Positions 1 to 10,758 are shown, counted from the first letter of the stretch. The stretch: 64,000 nt of DNA from Eriocheir sinensis (GCF_024679095.1 NC_066518.1:9308583-9372582); one strand, 5' to 3'. The notes: generated by a model not told the origin, from the sequence alone. Program-made: numbers and translations.

Positions 1-700
1 GTATGTGAAGTTAATTACTATGAGAAGCTATAGAGACCCAAAGAGATAGGGAAGAAGGATCAATAAATGAGGATGGAGGTGTAGAAAAAGGTGTATTTGC
101 AAGCAGGTAGGTATAGTTAAAGATAATCAGGAGCCGTAATAGGTGTATTTGTAAGGTAAACAGGTAGGCAGGTAGGAACAATAGACAAGGAGACAGTGGG
201 AAGAGAAATAAGTGGAGCAGTAAAGTGGGAATACACGTAGAGAAAGTGTGAGTAGAAATAGGTGTGCAGGGAGACAGGCGTTTAAGCAGTACTAACAGAT
301 CAGGAAATAGTGAGAGGAGAAGTAGGTGAGCAGAAAAAAAAAAGTTGAAATGGGCATAAGAAGAAAGTGTTTGAATAGGAATAAGTATGTAGGCAGGCAG
401 CACTATCATTTCTTATTACAGTAAAGGAAACAGCTCATTGGCAAAAAAGAAAAAAAAACAATAATGAGAAAAGGAAAGAGAAGGAATAGGTGGAACGGGG
501 AAAAAAGTTGGAATAGGCATGAGGAGAGAGTTGGAATAGATTGGCTTCTAGGGGAGGCAGGCAGGAATGCAGGCAGGTACTCGCCAACACTAAGGCAGGG
601 AAGGGATAGGAGGAGGCTCAGGAATAGGAGGAAGAGGAGCGTGTGGATTGCATAGACATAAAGGAAAAAGTAGATACTATGTTGTGAAGAGGTGGAGGTA
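1..700. repeat. Purine-rich degenerate minisatellite tract
   Basis: The + strand is strongly G/A biased and reuses short words such as AGGCAGGCAGG, GGAATAGG and GTAGAAATAGG at irregular spacing. Frames open through it only because pyrimidine-containing stop codons are unevenly distributed; the implied peptides are low-complexity. No gene is supported. A family B fragment (412-465) is embedded. Confidence 0.6.
412..465 (+). mobile_element. Family B dispersed element, fragment
   Basis: The words TTACAGTAAAGGAAACAGCTC followed by an A-rich run resemble the copies at 2,861, 22,811 and 57,878. Only the core survives here, and the CCCGCT-containing tail seen in other copies is absent. Function unknown; probably a short retroposed or decayed repeat. 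Confidence 0.5.
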
Positions 701-716
701 GAATACACGTAGGGAG

Positions 717-920
717 CAGCGTTGCCAAATTATCGTATACATCGCATCGCATTTTCGTAGTTTCTGACCGATTATAACTTGCAAAAAGAGCGAGAACCAT
801 CTGTATTTAACCTTTTTAACGATAACTTTAATTTTCTATCGTTATTTGTGTGCTTACGACAATCTTGGATCCTAAAAATGGTAGATGCAGTGTTCAGAGT
901 ACGACAATCTGGCAACGCTG
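717..920. mobile_element. Short inverted-repeat element (MITE-like), 204 bp
   Basis: The left end reads CAGCGTTGCCAAATTATCGT. The reverse complement of the right end reads CAGCGTTGCCAGATTGTCGT, so about 24 terminal bases form an imperfect inverted repeat with few mismatches. The interior is AT-rich with no useful open frame. It stands out sharply from the purine-rich flanks. This is the structure of a non-autonomous DNA transposon. No clean target-site duplication is visible, so I cannot assign a superfamily. Confidence 0.75.
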
Positions 921-1002
921 GTGGGGAGGGAAGAAGGAACAGACGGAGTAGAAAGTAGAGTGCCACGGAAGAAAGTTTAGGGTGTTCATTAAAATGGGAA
1001 TA

Positions 1003-1168
1003 AGTATAAGAAGGTTGGAGTAGAGGTCAAGAATAAAATATTGAAGAAAAAAGAAATATAATGGTGAGCTGCATTGAAAAGAAGTATGAGGAGAAGGTTG
1101 GAGTAGAGGTCAAGAAAAAATATATATTGAAGAAATAAATATAATGGTGAGCTACATTGAAAAGTAAT
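1003..1168 (+). repeat. 83-bp tandem duplication
   Basis: The word AAGGTTGGAGTAGAGGTCAAG occurs at about 1,011 and again 83 bases later. The following stretch, ending in TGAGCTGCATTGAAAAG / TGAGCTACATTGAAAAG, is also repeated. The two copies differ by a few substitutions and a short indel. Confidence 0.8.
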
Positions 1169-1950
1169 ATAGATGCGAGTGCTTCCAATAACTCTCCTCG
1201 CTTTAGATAATCCTGTAATGCATTAATTGATTGGCTTAAAATTTCTCTATGTGACTATTTGAGTTATTGTAGTCTCATGTGACACTTTTTTATATTCCTG
1301 GAGAGGTCTGAGAAATTCACTGAACTTACGAGAACTCACGAAACCCCAAACTACATTTTAGCCGTCATTTATGCATGTGGAAAGTTGCCCATCGTAGGAA
1401 GAGTAGGAAAGGTGGGAATAGGGAAGGGGAGAAAGTATAAGTAGAGTTAATAGCTCAGGGCAAGCAGGCAGGCAGGATGGCAGGCAGGCGATATAGCCAA
1501 AGAAAATAAAGAGAACTACTTGGAGCAGGGGAAACGAACCAAGGTGTATAGGGAAGACAAACAGGTGGACAGACTGACAGGTAGGCGGGATGCAGGCAGG
1601 CAGGACCAATAGGGAAGCATTGAGAGGAGGAATAGGAGAAGGAGGAGGAGGCGCTGGACGTGTAGCGGGAGGAGCGTGCATGGGCGTGCGGTGATGGCCA
1701 AACAAAGGGTCCCGCCCGGTGATCACGGCTGCCTTGTGGCCCGCTCGGGAGACATAAAGCCGCCCCTCGCCCACTCCCCTCAGCCCACACTCCCCGCCGA
1801 CTCCTGACCGCCCTCCCTCTTTGTCCGTGTGTCCCTCCCCCGCCCTTCTCGCGCCTCGTGACACCGTGGACACACCTGACGCGCGAGAAGGCAGGTATAG
1901 GGAGTAGGTATACCCGCCACGCCCCGCCCATCACCACTACTGCCACGACA
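1169..1950. other. Mixed sequence without supportable gene
   Basis: The first part (to about 1,440) is ordinary AT-leaning DNA. From 1,440 to 1,630 the GGCAGGCAGG words return. From 1,640 to 1,900 the sequence is GC- and CpG-rich. Minus-strand frames open through the GC-rich part, but their peptides look like composition artefacts and lack recognisable domains or clear splice borders. Confidence 0.4.
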
Positions 1951-2046
1951 TTGACCATCACCATCACCATCACCATCACCGCAATGGTCACACACTCACA
2001 CACACACACACTCAGACACACACACGCACACACGCACACACACACG
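1951..2046 (+). repeat. CATCAC and CA microsatellites
   Basis: A CATCAC hexamer run (about 1,951-1,980) is followed by an interrupted CA array to about 2,044. The apparent His/Thr-rich frame is a by-product of the repeat. Confidence 0.85.
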
Positions 2047-2191
2047 GAGCAGCAGCAACGGGACCACTTTCCGGGAACTTTTTCTTCGTGGACTTAACTA
2101 TTTTCCGTGATGAAATATCGTTCGTTAAGCGGGTTTAGAGGCGGCCACGTGATCCCGCCGCCCGGCTTTATGGCGTGAGGTATTTCTTTGT

Positions 2192-2192
2192 T

Positions 2193-2271
<79 letters not shown>
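2192..2271 (+). repeat. Compound TC-AC microsatellite
   Basis: An uninterrupted TC run to 2,237 passes directly into an AC run ending at 2,271. Such compound CT/CA loci recur throughout the window. Confidence 0.95.
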
Positions 2272-2272
<1 letters not shown>

Positions 2273-2860
2273 TAAGGTTCATGGAAGTGTTCAAGCGTGT
2301 CTGTTCCATTCTTCCGCGTGTCCGTGTGTCCGTCAGTCCGTCCGTCAGTCCGTCTGTCAATCAGTATCGTGAGTACCAACGCCACGTCCAGCTTGCTCCA
2401 CGCCATTTGTTGAGACAAGTTTATTAATCAGCTGAAGGATGAGACGGAAGCTCTTTGGAATTGTCTGTGTTCCTTTCTTTAATGATTTCTCTAAAGTCGC
2501 ATTCAGTCGGTTAGTCAAAATTTGTTTAGTACATTAGTCTTATTTAGTTCTGAAATTAATTGTATATTGCGAATGACAACCTTTTGACATATTTCTCTTT
2601 TTAGGTTGGTGTAATAAATCTTTGAAGTCATTAAATATGCATTAATAGTGATAGTGTATTATAATTGGGGATATTGATTGTATATGGCCCCTTTTGACCC
2701 CTTTACCTTTTATTTCAACGTTTCAGTGATGGTAATTAAGGTCATATTCATTAGTGTTTGCAATAGCTTTTAACCTTTATTACATGGGACGCAGCTGCAC
2801 CTTCATTTCCATCCTCATGCAACAGTGCCATAATTATCTTGATCATTATAGCCATCTCCA
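2272..2860. other. Unique AT-leaning sequence, no gene seen
   Basis: After short GTCCGTCAGTCC repeats (about 2,325-2,365) this is non-repetitive DNA with stops in all frames. I see nothing specific in it. Confidence 0.4.
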
Positions 2861-2937
2861 TTTTTTTTTACAGCTAAAGAAACAGCAACAAAAAAGGTGT
2901 AAAAAAAAAAAAAAAAAAAAAAAATCCCGCTAATCGC
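2861..2937 (+). mobile_element. Family B dispersed element
   Basis: A T-run, the core ACAGCTAAAGAAACAGCAAC, a long A-run and a terminal CCCGCTAATCG-like tail match the order seen at 22,811 and 57,878. The poly-A-like interior suggests a retroposed origin, but no promoter or tRNA-like head is evident. Function unknown. Confidence 0.6.
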
Positions 2938-3749
2938 TGTTCCTACTGAGACAAAAGTTATGAGCGTCCAAAAGAGAGGTCAATTTCGGGAGGAGAGGTG
3001 TCTCATCGTCTCATCGTCCTTTATAGTAGCCTTAACAAGTGTCTCAGCGAATTTAGTCTCCCTCACCATTAGGAGTAAAGTTGTGGTTGATACTCATTAC
3101 ATAACGCTCACCCCTCTATGTCCAACTGACCTCCTTTTTGAAAATTGCATGCACTGCCCTCTGTCACTGTGCCACAATACCTTAAATCACCACCACTATT
3201 GCAAACACTACCCCACCACAAACCCTACTATATCACCCCACCACGAACACCAAAACAACGACCACTACCACTACGAGTACAATCACCAAACCCACCACCG
3301 CTATACCATCACCACAACCACCCCCACCACCACCACCACCGCTTCACTCACCCCTGGAAGCACCACTACATCTGTCACCACCGCAATCACCACCTGCTCC
3401 TCGTATCTTAAGCCAACCAGTAAGTCTCCGCGTACGTGACTTTAAGTGCAGGTGACAAACGCGGAAAATACGACCCATGTGATTGAGACTTTCTGTGGGT
3501 GCTTATTACTGGCGAGCAGGTCTTCGTCACCTCCCAAGGCACCGTTATGCAGGTGATCGAGCCAGGTAGGTAATCCGCTGCACCTTGCCGTTACGAGAGA
3601 ATTGCCTGGTCGTGCTGGTAAAGGTGAAATCCGACCAGTGGGTTTAGGCTAAGTTAGATGAGCTTCGATTGTCCACTTCATGACGTTTCCGCTCGTGTGT
3701 GAAACCATAAAGTAGGTGACATTTTTATCCTCCCGCTGCGGATTTTTTT
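2938..3749. other. CAC/ACC-rich tract and unique island
   Basis: From 3,170 to 3,405 the + strand is rich in CAC and ACC triplets, producing His/Thr-rich pseudo-peptides. From 3,440 to 3,680 the sequence is non-repetitive with balanced composition. I see no codon-like structure with acceptable splice borders. Confidence 0.35.
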
Positions 3750-4830
3750 TGTGTGGGTGGAGAGGGAAGGGAGGTTAGAGGGGGCAAGGGGAGAGATGGT
3801 AAGAGTAGAAGGAGAGATCGGAGGGGGGGAGAGGGAGAGTGGGAGAGAGAGGGAAAGGAGGGAGAGGTGGGAGTGGGGAGAGGAAAAGGGGGAAGAGGGG
3901 AGAGTGGTGTGCCCTGTAGTGCATCGTTTTGACCTGTTTTCAATCTCAGGGGTCAACATCAGGGCAAGAGTAAGGGCTGACAGGTCCCCCTACTACCCCC
4001 TCACAGCCCCCCCTCCACCCCCACCCACACACCGCACTCGTATACATATATCTATACACTCACGGCCGCGGTGTCTGCCTCTACGTAAATAAAATAAATA
4101 GAACAGTCAAACGTTCAGTAATTTATTCGGCCATCGGGCAGTGAGCGTCCCCCTTTGTGTGTGTGCGTGTCGGCGGCTACAGACAGACGCCGACGACGGG
4201 CCCCGACTTGAACAATGGCGACAATAACACTATCAACCATAACAGCAACAACAACAACAGCAACAACTAAAACATTGAAAACTCATCTTCTCGTTCATTG
4301 TCACGCCGTCACCCTTTACAAATATATTCCCCCGCCAGTGCCTCCTCCTCCTCCTCCTCCCCTTTTGATGATCGACTGTCCCGTTTTTCATTATCGACCT
4401 GTTCGTAATTTTATTTATTCTATGTAAGTGCCAGAGCGACTTGTTTTTTGTTTTACGCCGCGTTGTTAAGTGAGGAGGGGGAAAGGCGATAAGGGGGAGG
4501 AGTAGGGAGGATGGGGAGTAGGAAGGGTGGGTGGGAAGGAGGCAGATAAGGAGGAGGGGGAGTGGGAAGGAGAGGTGGTGGACAGCAAGGGGGTTAGTAG
4601 GTGAAATTTTATGATGGTTGGAGGGGCAGGAGGTTGGGTAGATGTTTATGGAAAAGAGTAAAGAGGAAAGGAAGGGAAAGGTGGTGATGGAAGTGAGGAG
4701 TATGATGAGGAGTAGGAGGAAAAGGAGAAGAAAGAAAAGGAGAAGGAAAAGGATCAGAAAGAAAAGGAAGAAGGGAATGGGAGAGAGAGATAGATAGATA
4801 AAGAGAGAGAGAGAGAGAAGGGGAGGGGGA
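3750..4830. repeat. Purine-rich blocks with short CAA and TCC runs
   Basis: GGGAGA-rich purine tracts occupy 3,750-3,905 and 4,470-4,830. Between them are a CAA/CAG triplet patch (about 4,240-4,265), a TCC run (about 4,340-4,362) and ordinary sequence. No gene is supported. Confidence 0.6.
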
Positions 4831-4882
4831 ATGGGAGGGGGGTCTGTGGATGGAATGTATGCGAAAATATTAGTGTGAAAGA

Positions 4883-4884
<2 letters not shown>

Positions 4885-4959
<75 letters not shown>
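4885..4959 (+). repeat. AC microsatellite
   Basis: A continuous AC array about 75 bases long, followed immediately by a C-rich patch. Confidence 0.97.
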
Positions 4960-4960
<1 letters not shown>

Positions 4961-5374
4961 CCCTCCCCACTCTACCCCCATCCCCCCATCACCCTCTCCC
5001 CCCTCATCCCCCCCTTCCCTACCCCCTAACATACAGACCACCCTCGTAACACGCCTCTTGACACTTGGAAGACAACTTTGCATAGTTTAGCAATTAGGGG
5101 AAAATGTCATTAGCGTCGAATTAGTAACTACATGAACGACTTGGAGGGAGGAGGAGGAAGGGGAAGTTAAAGGGGGGGGGGGAAAGGGGAAAGGGGTCGA
5201 CATTAGTTAACTCCCCCCATTTTTTTTGCCCCTTTATTGTATTTTAGTGGAATTATCTTTTTTTTCTGCTTTTTCTTCTCCTCGTCTTTTTTTTTAAGGT
5301 TTCCAATTACGGTGGCTTTGGACTGTCAACTTGGAATAACAGTTTTCGTTAATTAAGGCCCAATTTAAAGTTTT

Positions 5375-5760
5375 TGGTGGTGGTGGTGGTGGTGGTGGGT
5401 TGGTGGGTGGTGGTGGTGCTGGTGGTGGTGGCTGGGGACGGGTTGGCTAGAGTGAGAGAAGAAAGGAAGGAAGGAAGAATGGAAGGAAGGAAGGAAGGAA
5501 GGATGGAAGGAAGGAAGGAAGGAAAGTGATAAATGAGTAAGTAATTAAGGAAGGAAGGAAGAAAGAAGGAAAGAAAGAAAAGAAAAGAAGGTTGGACGTC
5601 AAACAATTAAGGAAGAAAGAAGATTTATATAGGAAGTAAGGAAAAAAATGAGACAAAGAAAGAGTGAACGAAGGGAAGAAGGAAGGATGGAAGGGGGAAA
5701 GAAAAACAGACAGATAGGGAGGAAGAAAGGAAGGAAGGAAGCAAGGAGTCTGGGACGAAG
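5375..5760 (+). repeat. TGG triplet run then GGAA-type purine tract
   Basis: TGG repeats (about 5,375-5,435) are followed by GGAA/GAAA tetranucleotide repeats with point interruptions to about 5,755. The strand then switches abruptly to pyrimidine-rich from about 5,780. Confidence 0.85.
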
Positions 5761-5779
5761 GTAACAGAATAACAGCTGG

Positions 5780-6195
5780 CTTTACTTCTATCTCTCTTTC
5801 TCTTTACTTATTGCTTTCTTTCCTAAACCGCTTCTCTATCCTCTTTCTAATCGTGTTCTCTTGTTCTCTCCTTGTTTTCTTCTTCCTTCTCCTCCTCCTC
5901 CTCCTCCTCCTCCTCCTTCTCCTCCTCCTCCTGCACAGAACTGGTGGAATGCTGTAAGTCAGTTAAATTATACTTTGTACCTCGGTCTCGTACATACCTT
6001 CTCTTTTCCTCCTCCTCCTCCTCCTCCTCCTCTTCCTTTCCTTTTTTTTCTTCACTGTTGGATTTAGTTGCACTATTTCACCCGCCTGCCATACCCCGCG
6101 TCTCCTATGTCTTATGCCTCATATTTCTGCCTCTTACTCTCTCTCTCCTCCCCACAGACTTGCTTCCTTTTTTCCTTGCTATCGTCAGGTATCCC

Positions 6196-6249
<54 letters not shown>

Positions 6250-6600
6250 TTCTACTTGGTCGTTCTTTCGTTTGTTTCTTGGCGTATTCCTCACTTTTTT
6301 CCCTTTTTCTTTATTATTTATTTTCTTTCCTTCTTTTTATTTCCTTTCATTTTCTTTCTTTTCCTTCGTTTCCCTTCAATTTTTCTTTTTATCATCTTTC
6401 CTTCTTTTCTTTTTCTCTTTCCTCTCCATTCCTCTCCTTTCCCCTTCCTTCCTTCCGTCCTTCCTTCCTTCCTTCCTTCCCTCCTTCCTTTCCTTTCCTT
6501 TCCTTTCCTTTCCTTTCCTTTCCTTCCTACCTTCCCTTCCCTTCCCTTCCCTTCCCTTCCCTTCCTCCCTTCCTTCCTTCCTTCCTTCTTTGACCTTGGA
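5780..6600 (+). repeat. Pyrimidine-rich block with TCC, TC, TTCC and TTTCC arrays
   Basis: It holds TCC runs (5,885-5,935 and 6,007-6,032), a TC array (about 6,201-6,244), and TTCC, TTTCC and CCCTT arrays (6,440-6,590). Three overlapping frames stay open, encoding Ser/Phe/Leu/Pro-rich strings, which is the expected artefact. The stretch at 6,345-6,445 closely resembles 7,910-8,005, so one block has been copied. Confidence 0.85.
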
Positions 6601-6608
6601 CCGCATTA

Positions 6609-6610
<2 letters not shown>

Positions 6611-6670
<60 letters not shown>
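6611..6670 (+). repeat. AC microsatellite
   Basis: An uninterrupted AC array directly downstream of the TTCC block. Confidence 0.97.
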
Positions 6671-6673
<3 letters not shown>

Positions 6674-6757
6674 GATGAATGATATATGAGGTTCATTTGG
6701 TAAAATATAAATAGCTTTCTAGTCGAACTCCATTACTGAGGTGCGTGAGACTGGGCC

Positions 6758-6956
6758 AGGGTAGGGTCAGGTAAGGTGGGGTAGGGTAGGGTGAGGTAGG
6801 GAGGAGAGGTAGGAATGAGTAGGGAAGGAGTAGGGTAGGGTAGGGTTGGGTAGGATAGGGTTGGGTAGGGTAAGGTAGGGAAGGGTAGGGTAGGTTAGGT
6901 TAGGGTAGGGTAGGGTAGGGTAGGGTAGGGTAGGGTAGGGTGGGTAGGGAAGGGTC
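6758..6956 (+). repeat. TAGGG pentanucleotide array with TTAGG variants
   Basis: About 200 bases built from GTAGG/GTAGGG units. The most regular part is at 6,900-6,945, and GGTTAGGTTAGGG variants occur near 6,890. It resembles a mutated interstitial copy of the arthropod TTAGG telomere word and has regularly spaced G-triplets on the + strand. Confidence 0.85.
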
Positions 6957-7302
6957 GAAATGGAAGGGCAAGAGCGAAGTATTTGGTCATGTTGATTTTA
7001 TTTATATTCTCTTTGTTTCTGTGTGTCTGTGTATCCGTGTGTCTGTCTGTCTATCTCATTATCTATTTGTCTCTTTCTATATGTCTGCCTTCTTCTGTCT
7101 GTCTGTGTCTGTCTGTCTTACTATCCATCTACGTATGTATGCCTGTCGTCGATTCTATTTCTTTCTATCTGTATTTGTCATTGTTTATAAGTATCCTTTC
7201 GCTTTTTTATATTGTACGTGAGTTTGTATGCTTTTCTGTGTCTTTATGTCAGTTTGTCAGTTTACATCGCTTGCCTTACATCATCTTTTGTGAACCCTAT
7301 AC

Positions 7303-7372
<70 letters not shown>

Positions 7373-7380
7373 CGTTAGTG
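6957..7380 (+). repeat. TGTC-rich tract, TG array and GA tail
   Basis: TGTCTGTC-type words fill 7,018-7,130. A TG array runs at about 7,306-7,360 and turns into GAGAGA at 7,361-7,371. No gene is seen. Confidence 0.8.
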
Positions 7381-8345
7381 AAAAAAAATCACCATACATG
7401 AAAAGATGAGGCATGGAAGGAGGAAAAAAACAGGCGGACAAACTGAATAAAAGAAAAAGAGGATAAGCAAAGAGTGCAATAACAATGAACAACAGAAGAT
7501 CGGATAGCTACACGCGGAACCGATATATAGACAGACACAGATCCACACACAGATACGCACGGAGGAGGAGGAGGAGGAAGAGGAAGAGGAACTGGAGGAG
7601 GAGGGGAAAGAGGAGGGAGGTGAGGGAACATTACAGCAAGCAATATCACTTTTTCTTTCATCGGGAGCATTTTTTCCGACTCGCCGTGGAAATGAAATGC
7701 AAACACGTGGTCCATTCGCTGGCCGTGACTCGACTCCCGAAATGCCGCTGCCAGACTGGTGCGGCGCCGAGCTGGGACGGGGAAAAAAAAAGCAAAGAGG
7801 AAAAAAAAAACAGTAAAGGGAAGAGGAAGGGAGAAAAGGTGTGTGTGTGCGGGGGGGGGGGGGGAGGGGGGGGTTAAATTTAAGAGAACGTCACTGCCCC
7901 ACACCTCTTTCCGTTTCTTTTCCTTCGTTTCCTTTCATTTTTTTTCCTTTTATCATCTTTCTTTTTTTTTCTCTTTCCTCCCTATCCATTCCTCTCCTTT
8001 CTCCTCCTTTCCTTTCCTTTCCTTTCCTTCTTTCCACATTCCATTATTTTGCCTTATTTTTTTTTTTATTCTTCTGTTTCCGTTTCAGTAAAGGGAAGAA
8101 GAGAAAAAAAATGTGCGTGTGCGTGTGTGTGGAAAGTTAAGAGAACGTCACTGCTTCACACCTCTCTCCGTTTTCACATTCCATTATTTTGCCTAATTTT
8201 TTCCTCCGTTTTTCATTCCTCCTCCTCTATATAGCTTACGTTTGTTGCTTATTCTCCTACTTCTTTAATTTGTTTCGTTTTTTGGGTGTCATTCCTTCTT
8301 TATATACCTCACGTTTGCTGTTTTTTCTCCTTTTTCCTCTTGTTC
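7381..8345. repeat. Duplicated purine/pyrimidine segments
   Basis: The phrase AGAGAACGTCACTG with flanks occurs at about 7,880 and 8,140, and ACATTCCATTATTTTGCC at about 8,035 and 8,178. This indicates local duplications of roughly 260 and 140 bases. GGA repeats lie at 7,562-7,600 and a G-run at 7,850-7,870. No coding feature is supported. Confidence 0.6.
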
Positions 8346-8349
8346 TTTC

Positions 8350-9110
8350 TTTTTTGAGTGTTTCGCGAAGGGGTGATTTAGATTTCGCTATTGCTCTGGC
8401 TTAGTAAAATTGGCCCAGTGCGATTCTGAATGCGCTGCCGTTGATTTTTAGTGTGGTAATGGCTGTGGGGTTTCTCAAGTTTGTTTCTTTTTTGGGGTTC
8501 CACGAAGGGGGTGTTTCAAGTTTCTCTATTGCGGTGGCCTAGTAGCATTGACGGCGTGAGATTCTGGATACATCGTCGTGGATTTGGTTGGGTGATAATG
8601 ACCGTGGTTTTTTCGCGTCTCGGCGGTCTGATTTGGCAATGAGGCGACGTGGTATGCGTTCTCGGTAAGTTGTGAATTATGTTGTGGCTCGAGTATTGGT
8701 TTCTCGTTCACGTTGGTTCCGCGATCGGCTGACGCGGCCTTTGTGCGATGATGTGGTGTGGCGCTGATGGGGTCCACGGTTCTCATTTGGCCGAGGTATT
8801 GATGAAGACATTATGCCCAGAAGATCGAAGGGGTGTTTCTAGTCTCGGGATGATTAGGTGTGGAGTTGATGGCTACCTACACGAGTCTCATTTGACCAAG
8901 GAAGTGAAGGGTACATGGGTCTCTTTTGGGCATAGAATTGACACAGATATTGCCTTGAAAATTGAAGGGGTGTGTCTAGCCTTTGCGATGACTTGGTGTG
9001 GAGTTGATGGGTAGCCACACTGGTCTCATTTGGGAAAAGAATTGATTAAGATATGACCTGAAAGTTGAAGAGGTAGATGGGTTTCATTTTACCGAGGAAA
9101 TGACGGAAGA
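8350..9110 (+). repeat. Degenerate tandem repeat, unit about 100-140 bp
   Basis: TTTCGCGAAGGGGTG (8,361) and TTCCACGAAGGGGGTG (8,498) are 137 bases apart with similar downstream text. Later units share GGTGTGGAGTTGATGG-like text at about 8,752, 8,854 and 8,992. Divergence is high, so this is an old array. Confidence 0.65.
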
Positions 9111-9119
9111 TATTATGCC

Positions 9120-9226
9120 CGACCCCATTATCTCGAACATATCAACAGCCTCGACCCCATTATCTCGAACATATTAACAGCCTCGACCCCATTATCTCGA
9201 ACACATCAACATCCTCGACCCCGTTA
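9120..9226 (+). repeat. 32-bp tandem repeat, three to four copies
   Basis: The unit begins CGACCCCATTATCTCGAACA and recurs every 32 bases at 9,120, 9,152 and 9,184, with a partial copy at 9,216. Copies are nearly identical, so amplification looks recent compared with the degenerate array upstream. Confidence 0.9.
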
Positions 9227-9600
9227 GTGCGATTAAGAGGTTTAGAAGAGGTTTAAGAGGAAAAGGAAGCGGATTAAAAGGTTTAGAAGAGGATTAAGAG
9301 GAAATGGAAGAGGATTAAAAGGTTTAGAAGAGGATTAAGAGGAAATGGAAGAGGATTACGAGTTTTCGAAGATGATTAAGAGGTTTACACGAGGTTTACG
9401 AGGAGGGGGAAGATGATTAATAAATTTAAAAGAGGATTAAGAGGAAAAGGAAGTGGATTAAGAGGAAAAGGAAGTGGATTAAGAGGTTTAGAAAAGGATT
9501 AAAAGGTTTAGCAAAGGATTAAGAGGTTTACAAGAGGAAGAGGAAGAGGATTAAGAGATTTAGAAGAGAATTAAGAGGATGAGGAGTAGGATTACGAGCT
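9227..9600 (+). repeat. Purine-rich GGATTAAGAGG minisatellite
   Basis: Words GGATTAAGAGG, TTTAGAAGAGG and AAATGGAAGAGG alternate with an irregular period near 20-38 bases. No gene. Confidence 0.8.
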
Positions 9601-9631
9601 TTTCCGTGGTATATCTACGGGTCCCGCTATT

Positions 9632-9672
9632 TATTATTATTATTATTATTACTATTATTATTATTATTAGAC
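9632..9672 (+). repeat. ATT microsatellite
   Basis: Short ATT triplet array with one interruption. Confidence 0.9.
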
Positions 9673-9714
9673 TATTATTATATCTATTTCTTGATATTTC
9701 AACTTGTCTGTTGT

Positions 9715-10262
9715 GCCGCTGGTCCTGTTACTGACATATCTACTTGACATACTGTTACGACGCTGGTGCTGTTACTGACATATCTACTTGACATACTGTT
9801 ACGACGCTGGTCCTGTTACTGATACACTCGACATTCAGTGTTTGCTTCCCTCTTTCGGGCGTCATCATAAACCCGGCTCCGTGCCGTCCATCTTCTGCCC
9901 CGCCAGAAATCGTTACATATTCTCCTGTAGTATCTTTTTGTCCTGATGTTTGGTGCGGGTCTTAGCCAGACCTGTAACATCCCAATGCTTCTCTTGCATC
10001 AGGTCAACTAGTTTTTCTCCTATAGTGCCACAATTCAGCGTCGCTACCTTCAACCTGATGCGTGGTCTGTCCCGTAAGCCATTTCCGTTCCTGGGTTGAT
10101 GGCGTAGAATCCGTCCATTCCGAGGCCGGGCACGAGGCTTTTAAGCAAGTGTCTTCCTCCGCCACCGGCGTGCTGGGCCTGTCGTGGCCTCGCCGCTGTC
10201 GTTGGCGTTACCCGGGGGGCACTGCGAGGAAGTGACAGTCGGACTTTGCCCCCCCTATTGTT
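9715..10262 (-). pseudogene. Decayed LINE endonuclease (EEP) domain, RTE/CFDP2-like
   Basis: Reading the minus strand down from about 10,060 gives RLKVATLNCGTIGEKLVDLM, then a helix-like stretch containing HWDVTGLAKTRTK and a stop near 9,914. A shifted frame continues with EYVTISGGAEDGRHGAGFMM and on toward 9,820. This is the order of the N-terminal half of an endonuclease/exonuclease/phosphatase domain from RTE-type or 'craniofacial development protein 2-like' non-LTR elements: KV.TLN, then the usual QETRW box, then the FYSGG...GVG strand. The catalytic-box Glu is replaced by Lys (AKTRTK), and the frame is broken. Near its end a 44-bp segment is tandemly duplicated (about 9,720-9,826). The minus-strand frame upstream (10,062-10,262) stays open but I do not recognise it. 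No reverse transcriptase part is seen. It is a dead fragment. Confidence 0.72.
9720..9826 (+). repeat. 44-bp tandem repeat inside the LINE fragment
   Basis: The text ACATATCTACTTGACATACT followed by GTTACGACGCTGGT repeats every 44 bases, about 2.4 copies. It lies at the 3' end of the readable endonuclease fragment and so arose after insertion or decay. Confidence 0.85.
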
Positions 10263-10757
10263 TTTTGTGGCTATTGTTGATTGGTGGATGCTAAGGGAAG
10301 GGAAGTCTGTGGTGGTGTTGTGGTGTGGTGTGGTGTGGTGGGGTTTGTTTGCTGTGTGGTGTTGCCTTCTCTTCCTGGGGAGAGGGAAGGGGAGGTTTGG
10401 AGTGTGGTGTTTGAGTGGTATTTGAAAGCCTTCTCTTCCTCCTTTTTCTTCTTTGAACAAGTCATGATTAACTTCACGTGTCTTCCTTCTGCGTTCATTC
10501 CTTAATATTTCCCTCACCTTTCCTCCTTCCTTCACTCCTCTTCCTACGTTCATTCCTTAATATTTCCCTCACCTTCCCTCCTTCCTTCACTCCTCCGATA
10601 ACGGGAGGGGTGTTCCAAGTCTTGTTGGCGTGGTTATGACGAAAAGAAAAAGGTTGACTGAAAGGGTGTGGGGTTACGAGGAAGCCCTGGAGATACAGCA
10701 AATAAGTCGTTGCCAAGTGCCAGGAATCGATCAGGAAGGAATGGAAATAGGTGCTGG
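10263..10757 (+). repeat. GTGTGGTG patch and 57-bp tandem duplication
   Basis: GTGGTGTGG words fill 10,305-10,345. The phrase CGTTCATTCCTTAATATTTC with its continuation occurs at about 10,492 and 10,549, a 57-base tandem duplication. Remaining sequence is unremarkable. Confidence 0.7.
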
Positions 10758-10758
10758 T

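Noticed and set aside
5872..6678. Hydrophobic 268-codon frame resembling a membrane protein
   Set aside because: T/C-rich DNA always yields Phe/Leu/Ser runs. It spans TCC, TC, TTCC and AC microsatellites and ends in Thr-His repeats.
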